Shown here: piece by piece, positions 56,409 through 64,000 of the stretch
How the letters are laid out: the number at the start of each line of letters is the position of its first letter
Position numbering within the stretch: the stretch's first letter is position 1
Program-made: the position numbers and the translations under genes
Assembly: GCF_030247195.1 (NCBI RefSeq)
Contig: NC_080671.1
Coordinates: 15,574,843 to 15,638,842, forward strand
Reading direction: 5' to 3'
Origin: Topomyia yanbarensis
Lineage: Eukaryota; Arthropoda; Insecta; Diptera; Culicidae
Length of the DNA stretch: 64,000 nucleotides
The notes under the pieces: generated by a model
Told to the model about the DNA's origin: nothing
Seen by the model: the letters and a program-made list of their open reading frames with translations, nothing else
The model's database searches: none

Positions 56409-58716
56409 AGAGAAATCCGCGTAAAAAACCGCGTTAATTGGAAAATCCGCGTAAAAACCGCGTTAATTGGAACATCCGCGTAAAAAAACTTTATACAAAA
56501 GACTTATTTTGAAAGTTTTTTTTGCGCGGATTTCGCAATTAACACGGTTTTTTTTTTTTTAAAATATTCTAGGTCCTTTTGAATACAAAAGACTAAGATT
56601 TTCGGAAAGATGGAAGAGACGGGTCTGGAAGACTCCTTATGGCCAACACCCCAACAGTATGGGTATTTTCGGAATGGTATTGAAGAGCAGGTGCCAGAAA
56701 TTGATTTTTGACGCCATTTTGAAATCAAAGATGGCGACTGCCGGTTTAGCGAAATTCGCTATAACTCAATCAGTATGGATATTTTCGGAATGGTTTTGAG
56801 GAGTAGGTGCCAGAAATTGATCTTTAACGCCATTTTGAAATAAAAGATGGCGACTGCCGGTTTAGCGAAATTCGCTATAACCCAATCAATATGGGTATAT
56901 TTGGAATGGTCTTCAAGAGTAGGTGCCATAAATTGATTTTTGACGCCATTTTGAAATCAAAGATGTTGACTTCCGCTTTAGCAAAATTCGCTATAACTCA
57001 ATCAATATGAATATTTTGGGAATAGTCTTGAAGAGTAGGTGCCAGAAATTGTTTTTTAACGCCATTTTGAAATCCAAGATGGCGACTTCCGGTTTAGCGA
57101 AATTCGCTGTAACCCAATCAGTATGGGTATTTTCGGAATGGTCTTGACGAGTAGGTGCCAGAAATAAATAAATCTACACCTTCCCCGCAAGGTTTTCCAT
57201 GAAAATTGATTTTTGGCGCCATTTTCAAATCCTAAATGGCGACTTCCAGCTTAACGAGATTCTCTACAACTCAATCAACATGAGTATTTTCGGAATGGTT
57301 TTGACGAGTAGCAGACAAACGGTTGGCGTCATTTTAAAATTCTAGATGGCGACTTCCGGTTTACCGAAATTCCCGCATGAACAATCTGGGCAATCATCTA
57401 AATCACCCTCAAATATAGGATCTAATCATAAACCAGCAAAATGCAAAATATTTTTTATGTGTTCATCCAGGAAAGTGCGGTGAGAATGGAAGAGAGAGAA
57501 GAAAGAGACGTATTTGGTGTGAGTTGGGGGTTTGAATTTATTCAAATTAAACATATTGCTTAAATTTAAGTAAATTCAACTGTTTTATTAAAATTATTTG
57601 TACTACAACTTCAACTTCCAAAAATACGAATATTGATTGGGTTATAGAGAATTTCGCGAAATCGGAAATCGCCACCTTGGATTTAAAAAAAGCATCGAAA
57701 ATCAATTTTTGGAACCTACTCGTTAAGATCATTCCAAAAACTCATATTGACTGGGTTATAGTGAATGTGGCTAACCCGGAAGTCGCCATCTTGGAATTCA
57801 AAATGGCGTCAAACATCGATTTTTGTCTACTACTCGTCAGGACCATTCCGAAAATACGAATATTGATTGGGTTATAGCGAATTTCGCTGTACCGGAAGTC
57901 GCCATTTTTGATTTCAAAATGGCGTCAAAATCAATTTCTGGTACCTACTCCTCAATACCATTCCGAAAATACTCATATTGATTGGGTTATAGCGAATTTC
58001 GCTAAACAGGAAGTCGCCATCTGTAATTTCAAAATGGCGTCAAAAATCAATTCCTGGCACCTACTCTTCAAGATCATTCCGAAAATACCCATATTTATTG
58101 AATTATAACGAATTTCACTAAACCGGAAGTCGCCATCTTTGATTTCAAAATGGCGTCAAAAATCAATTTCTGGAACCTACTCTTCAAGACCATTCCGTAT
58201 TGATTGGGTGTGGGCCATAAGGAATCTTCCAGACCCGTCTTTTGCATTCAAAAGAGCTTATAATATTTTTGCAAAAACCGCGTTAATTGGAAAATCCGCG
58301 TGAAAAACCACGTTAACCCATTATAATCCAGGGGTTTCAAAAAGTGAGCTAAATGCAGTGATATCTTCAATTCCACCAAAAAATGTATCAAAGATTATGG
58401 GAAAAATAAAATCACCGCTTAAAATGATTTTGAGAATGAAAATATCTCGCGCAAAAAATTTCGTACGCTTAAATAAAAAAATACGGATTTTCTGACAGAC
58501 AACACTTCTTTTACACCTGTACGAATGTTTTGTCACATAATCGAATTATTAGCACGAATTCCAACAATAAAATTCAATTAAATGTATTGCTTACTTTTCA
58601 GCCGCCATTTGCCCCAACTATACACGCGTTAAAAAAACCGCGTTAAATGGAAAATCCGCGTAAAAAAAATCTCGTAAAAAACCCCACAAAAAACGGTGTA
58701 AAAAAACCTGGGTATA
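56409..58716. mobile_element. Second ~117-bp-unit foldback element (partly degraded)
   Basis: Same architecture as 6181-8734: GCGTTAATTGGAAAATCCGC blocks at both ends, units with GATGGCGACTTCCGG direct in the left half (56600-57370) and inverted in the right half (57600-58200), and a spacer with GAGAGAGAAGAAAGAGACGT near 57490. It ends AAACCTGGGT at 58716. The left CACCCAGG end is missing. The 58320-58620 part is an unrelated insertion or diverged spacer. It is more diverged between arms than the first copy. Confidence 0.7.
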
Positions 58717-58932
58717 ATTATGTTGTTAAAACAAAATTCAAAATATCTCGAAAACTACTACATTTCAGAAAATTTTCGATTTAAAATGTAGTTCAAATTT
58801 ATATTCAAAAATAACATTATATTTTGACGGCAAATAGAATGAATTATGAAAATAAGTAGTTGTTAGAAAAACTTTTTCACTGAAAGATTTTCCATGATCC
58901 AAATATACTTAACCCTCTAGTGCCCAATTTTT

Positions 58933-61900
58933 ACATTTCTTATAAAAGAAATGTATAGAATTCGCTCAAACTTTCAAGATTTTTTCCGAGGCCCGGAGGG
59001 CCGAGTCTTATATACCAATCGACTTAGCTCGACGATTTGGGACAATGTCTGTGTGTGTGTGTGTGTGTGTCTGTGTGTGTGTGTGTATGTAACGGACAAA
59101 TTCTCATTCGTGTTTCTCAGCAATGGCTGAACCGATCTTATCCAAACCAATTTTAAATGAAAGAACTAAAAAACAGTATGAACGCTATTAATTTGTTTTT
59201 GATTCTGATGTTTAGTTTCCAAGATATGAATGTTTGAATGCGTAAAAATGGCGTTTTTTGCAGTTTTTTGAAATTATCTGCCGAAATTGACAATATAGAT
59301 TCACAATTTATATGTTTTTGGACAGCTTTAACGAATACCTTTCGAACAAGCTATAGATTGTAGAAATCGGACTATTATCAAAAGAGATATTTAACATTAA
59401 ATGCGGACGAAAGATTTTTATCATTTCCCATAGCCAGAAATATGACCAAAAACATATAATCTACTATTAACGCCAAAACGGCTTATTTTAGGTCAATAGT
59501 ATCTTCGGAGAATTTAATGGAGGTAATATGGCCTTTCTTCTGGAATTGTGCTTTTGGTGATTAATCACCCTATGAGTGAGATATTTTCACAAATTTTCTT
59601 GGAAGTGATTATATCGAAATGATGTCTTCAGCAAATTTGTAGCTCTTACTTTTGCGAATAACTTTACTAAAGACTTTAAATATCTATTTTGAATACTTTA
59701 AAAGTTATGGCTTGTTGTTTGTTGATTACTCTTTGTCGCCCATTTATTGTTCAATATAGTAATAATCCATTGAAATAAGCTAAACATTATTTCGATAAAA
59801 CGACTTTTGTATTTCATTTTACTATCTACAACCGCTACAAATAATCACCGAACACTTCCAAGTTGTCTGGAAGGAACTTGATACCTTATCAGTACAAAAA
59901 TGTTCATTTGTGCGAACCTTCTCACTGCAATTTTTCTAACTTATAACCATCGGATCGATCTGAAACATATCGGAAAATGAAAAGCGAAAAAAATAACTCC
60001 AAGCAACGGCGTAGCCAAGAGAAGGTTTTGGGGTTTAACACCGTACAACACCCCCCCCCCCACAACACCCAAAAAAAATATTGGATTGAAGTTGAAAATT
60101 TATTGATGCAGACTGATTTAATTCAATATTACAATAACAATTATCTGATCCGTGGATTGATAACCTGTTGTTGTTAACATCATTAGGACTTTTGATAAAT
60201 TGTCGGAATGGGGTCCTGATATGTAACTGATCTATTGGTTTTGATTTCACAGTTGTCTAATTGCATCAATATCAAATTCCTGCCTGAAAACATTCCAATA
60301 GAAAATTCCAGAGTTCTGTAATCAATCATAATCCTCAGATTTATATTCAAATTGATCTCGTTTTTGTAGAAATGTATTGTAATAAGGTTCTTTATTTAAT
60401 AGGAAGCGAAGTTAAAATTGATTTAATGTCTATGAAACATAGAACTGCTCACCAAAAAAATGCATAACTTTCAACATTTGCCAAAAATGTTTTTGTCTTT
60501 CTCATTCACTCTAAAATTCGTCAATCTAATCCCGACCCGGAGGACCGAGTGTCATATGCCAATCGACTGAGTTTGTCGAGATCGGAAAATGTCTGTGTGT
60601 GTATGTATGTGTGTATGTGGAAAAAAATGTGACCTCAGTTTCTCAGAGATGGCAGGACCGATTTACACAAAGTTAGTCTCAAATGAAAGGTACAACCTTC
60701 CCATCGGCTGTTATTGAATTTTTTATTGATTGGACTTCCGGTTCCGGAGTTACGAGTTGAAGAGTGCAATCACACAGCAAATTCTCATATAAACTGAAAT
60801 GAAAAATTTTCAACATCAAATTTGTATTTTTGATGCCAAATGACTTTAAAATGCATGAAACATTGAGATGTTTGACAAAAATTGACTTCTTTGGACTTTG
60901 GTACATTTTTGCCTTTCTCATATAGAAAGGTTATGCAATCACTCTAAAAATCGTCATTTTCGGCTGCACCTGGACCTCTCGGATCTTTCTCCATGATCCG
61001 CCGCTGGTTTCAAGCGATGTTTCAGTATCACATAGTATCTCAAGATCGTGGCTGTCGATCCATTGTATGTATGTGCAAATCGTACTGAACATGTAATATT
61101 CATTCCCACCATTGTATTGAACATAACCAGCCATGGAATCGTAGTCTGGACAAATGAGACAAGCACAATTGCACCACTAGATGGATTAAAACAGGTTTTT
61201 ATTTTGGGAATGCGTCGAGTTGAGACGAAAACGTAATATGATTAATAACGAGGATAACACTTTCCGAATGTAGAGAGAAATTTATGAAAAATGACGATTT
61301 CCATTCGACTCTAGCAGGTGCTGATCGATTTTGATGAGCATTTGATTTTTGTTGTATGACCAATTGTATGTATAGGTCAAATGTTTAAAAACAGTAATTT
61401 AAGGTCAAGATAACATCATTTTGAAACCGCCAATTTCGGAGGTTTAGTATCTTCGATGAGTTTTACAAACGTTAAACAGCGCATCATTTGATAAAACAAT
61501 TTTGACGGTATATTGTCCAAGAAGTATTTATGGTGAATTTTCTCAGGTTAATATTCAGGACTACAATAAAGTCGCAACAAATTCGCTAAAGACACGAACC
61601 TTGTTACTGTTTTCTGGAAAATAATTTTGCATAATTTTAAAACTTCAAAAATTATGGTTTCGGAATTATGCCGTTTAGACAGTAAGATCGATTTTCACCA
61701 AACCCCCGCCAAACCGAATTTCTGGCTACGCCGCTGACTTCAAGTAAGTAGAAACAAAGTCGTTCTACACTCGTTCACAAGAAACTTCTTCGAATGCTGA
61801 ATATCTATTATAATACATTGACACCCCAATTGTATCAGCCAAATATGTATTGCCAAATATGATTTGTTTATTGCATCGAACTACAACAATTTTTAGGTAG

Positions 61901-63012
61901 CTTTCAAGAGGTTATTTTATAGACTTCTTCCAAAATTTGGCGAACCTATTCCAATTCGTATACCAATTAATTGGTATACTTAAGGGTTTATATGTTGCAG
62001 ATACAGAAAATACTGAAATTTTCAGCTTTTGTCCTACACAATATTACGAAAGCTTATTAAACAATTTTTCCTAATAAGTTTGTGAAAATTATAAACTATT
62101 TGAAATTTTTTAATAGTTTAATTTTTTATTTAACCGTGATTTTTTAATAAAGAGTTACCATCGCTTCACAACGTAGTCTATTTTTCATGGCTTGTGGTGA
62201 GTACGATCTCTCGAATTGCTGAACTGAAAATTATGGAATGGAAAATAATTTTTAGTGTTCTTTACAGATTTAACTCGCCGCGCAGATAGCTCTGAATTAG
62301 ACCCGCTGGTGCCCTAAGACGATTTCGCTAGATTTTCGGAGCACTGTGCACCCAGTGCATTAACGCATGTGACGGAAGGCTATCGAAAAGTTTCGTGAAA
62401 ATGAAAATTCCAGTAATGATGATGATTTCCCCAAACGGTTCGTTTTCGAGAGGTTTTTATTTGTTCTTTGACATTAGGATTAGCGGTAATAATTCAAATC
62501 AAGGATACTACTGGGAAGTCACCTTTAGAAATAGTCGATGTCGAAGTAAAATTTGGAACTATGCACGCAGGCACTTCAGAGATAACGTGATATCAGGAGC
62601 TGCGATTTCATTTCAACGCTTTTTTGTGAAAAGGGCGATATTCACAAATGTAAACATAAGGCTTTTTTCATACATCCGAATGATAAATAAATAACCCCTT
62701 TAGGAAAATTCAGTTTTCCCACCACAATTTGGATATTTTATTAACAGAGCATTAACAATAATTCGTTGGAATGTCTATTTTATGGGACATTTTTTCGCTT
62801 TCCCATTGATTTGGTTTGAGATTTCTAGCACTGATGTTGTCCTATGCTGATTTGAGCGATTCTCTGAGTCCTGCCACTATCCCATGTAGTATGTGTTATC
62901 AAAAACATCGCGAAACATCAAGTTCTAAATGTTCTCAAACGATATAATATCCGAAGAGAGTGATAAGAGTTATAAGAAATGTCTCATCACACTGTTAGGT
63001 GGATTAAAAGCG
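58933..63012 (+). mobile_element. Hairpin-ended composite repeat, copy C
   Basis: 4080 bp. It starts with the hairpin at 58933-58954 and ends GGTGGATTAAAAGCG at 63012. Five T precede it and seven T follow. It retains the unoccupied BEL target (single AAGGT near 61400). It lacks the ~500-bp segment present at about 37650-38150 of copy B. It has a poly-C tract near 60050, GT tracts near 59049 and 60595, and a nested small module (about 60909-61193). No gene is supported. Confidence 0.8.
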
Positions 63013-63329
63013 TTTTTTTGGCTTCAAAAAACTTTTGTAGGTGGGCTTCGTGTTGAGAAAAACGAAAATAATGTTGATAATTCTTGTAAGTAATGGATTT
63101 TTCATTAAAGCCCTAAAATAAGTAGGCCACCTAGAGGCAGTTTTGGCCACCTGGGCGAAAAAAATAAAAACCTTTTTTCTTCTAGTTACTTCAACATAAG
63201 CGAATACTTCAGATGGTTGTTTATATATTGGACTTCATCAAAACGCAAATTGCCTAAACTGTAAGGAGTATTTCTCTAGTGCTTTGGTTGTTTAATTATA
63301 ACTAAAAAAAAATTCATAAAAACTTATTC

Positions 63330-63567
63330 CCCCTCTTGTATGTCAAACTGGATTGCTTGTTTTGGAATCTTTCCCCATAAAATATATTGTCCCCAACTAT
63401 TGTCTATCGAATTCAATTTCTTGTCTTAAGATAGCTATAAAATTCTTCCTTCCAATATAAAAACAATATTTCAACATTCTACCTCTTAGTTTTGAATTAT
63501 TTAAAATGTAAAAACAAAATAAGCTAACGCATTTGTGCCCATCAAATAAACGAATTTAATAAAAAAA
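63330..63567 (+). mobile_element. 5'-truncated 3' end of the first LINE family
   Basis: Shares AAGATAGCTATAAAAT, TTTAAAATGTAAAA and ATCAAATAAACGA with 2140-2479 in the same order, and ends in an A run. Only the 3' UTR survives, as expected from incomplete reverse transcription. Confidence 0.65.
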
Positions 63568-63641
63568 TTCTGGTGCTAACTTAGTCGTGTCACTAAGTTA
63601 GTGTCGGATTCTGATGAGACGAACTCGACATTAGGGTTCGT

Positions 63642-63669
63642 CGCGGTTGCGGTAATTACCGCAACCGCG
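63642..63669. repeat. Perfect 28-bp GC-rich palindrome
   Basis: Arms CGCGGTTGCGGTAA / TTACCGCAACCGCG with no loop, followed up to 63775 by several more GCGGT/ACCGC inverted blocks (for example GCACCGC...GCGGTGC near 63687-63708). It stands out strongly from AT-rich flanks and may be the end region of a MITE cut by the window. Confidence 0.8.
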
Positions 63670-63789
63670 CGGTATTTACCGCACCCGCACCGCAAAAACT
63701 GCGGTGCGGTGAGACACTTTTTCCCGCGGATGCGGTGCGGGAAATGAGCTTTTACCGCGCGGTATTACCGCAACCGCACTTCAAAAAAT

Positions 63790-64000
63790 AATTGATAAAG
63801 TCTGCAGTCTGCATTAAAAAGTGAATTAAAACTATGACTTTTACCATTTGAGAAGGACGCAACTAGATTTATTTTCTGAACGAATGCTTAGCAATGTCAT
63901 TATAAGGAACACATCTCTGTCAGAACGTTCGAGTTTTATTTATTACCCTGCAATAGAGAAACATGATAAACATTTAATTGCTCTAATTTCCATAGACTTG
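63790..64000. other. Window end, nothing recognised
   Basis: AT-rich, no gene. May belong to the element whose GC-rich end lies at 63642-63775. Confidence 0.3.

Overview
This window reads as repeat-dense chromosomal DNA from a culicine (Aedes-type) mosquito. The evidence is an insect CYP6-type cytochrome P450 with a 65-bp intron, a BEL/Pao retrotransposon, RNase H-bearing LINE ends, TTAA- and TA-flanked non-autonomous DNA elements, and many copies of a mosquito-style repeat with a GT microsatellite. There is one convincing cellular gene in 64 kb, the P450 at 43.5-45.1 kb on the minus strand. Almost all the rest is mobile DNA, much of it nested. The species call is inference.

Layout. 0-2.48 kb: the 3' part of an RNase H-bearing LINE, cut by the window edge and frameshifted. 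2.48-6.02 kb: copy A (minus) of a 3.5-4.9 kb repeat that ends in a hairpin. 6.03-8.89 kb: a near-perfect 2.87-kb palindrome containing a TA-flanked element made of ~117-bp units. 9.4-10 kb: a broken LINE reverse transcriptase (minus). 10-13.4 kb: mostly unrecognised sequence. 13.43-15.91 kb: a 2.48-kb TA-flanked foldback element. 15.9-18.13 kb: a decayed LINE with an FYMDD motif, followed by MITEs (18.13-18.80, 19.57-20.09 and 20.32-21.30 kb) and a SINE (21.5-21.7 kb).

23.57-38.66 kb appears to be one small foldback element blown up by nested insertions. A 774-bp MITE (24.83-25.61 kb) and repeat copy B (25.65-38.48 kb) lie in its right arm, and copy B carries an apparently intact BEL retrotransposon (28.16-36.11 kb; 673-bp LTRs that look identical, 5-bp target duplication). 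Copies A and C of the host repeat preserve the empty BEL site.

38.7-42.5 kb is low-repeat sequence. It is followed by a 523-bp (TACAAAG)n heptamer array and then the P450. At 46.05-47.33 kb is a LINE-like element that has only ORF1, complete with 15-bp target duplications and an AAAC-rich tail. 48.7-52.0 kb holds smaller relatives of the hairpin repeat, one with a GC-rich tandem block inside its microsatellite. Two further inverted-repeat MITEs lie at 52.4 and 54.2 kb. 56.4-58.7 kb is a second ~117-bp-unit foldback, 58.93-63.01 kb is repeat copy C, 63.3-63.57 kb is a second 3' end of the first LINE family, and a GC-rich palindromic cluster lies near 63.65 kb.

Functionally, the P450 would be an ER-bound monooxygenase. 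BEL is the only element that looks self-sufficient. Everything else depends on enzymes encoded elsewhere or is dead. All comparisons were made by eye.
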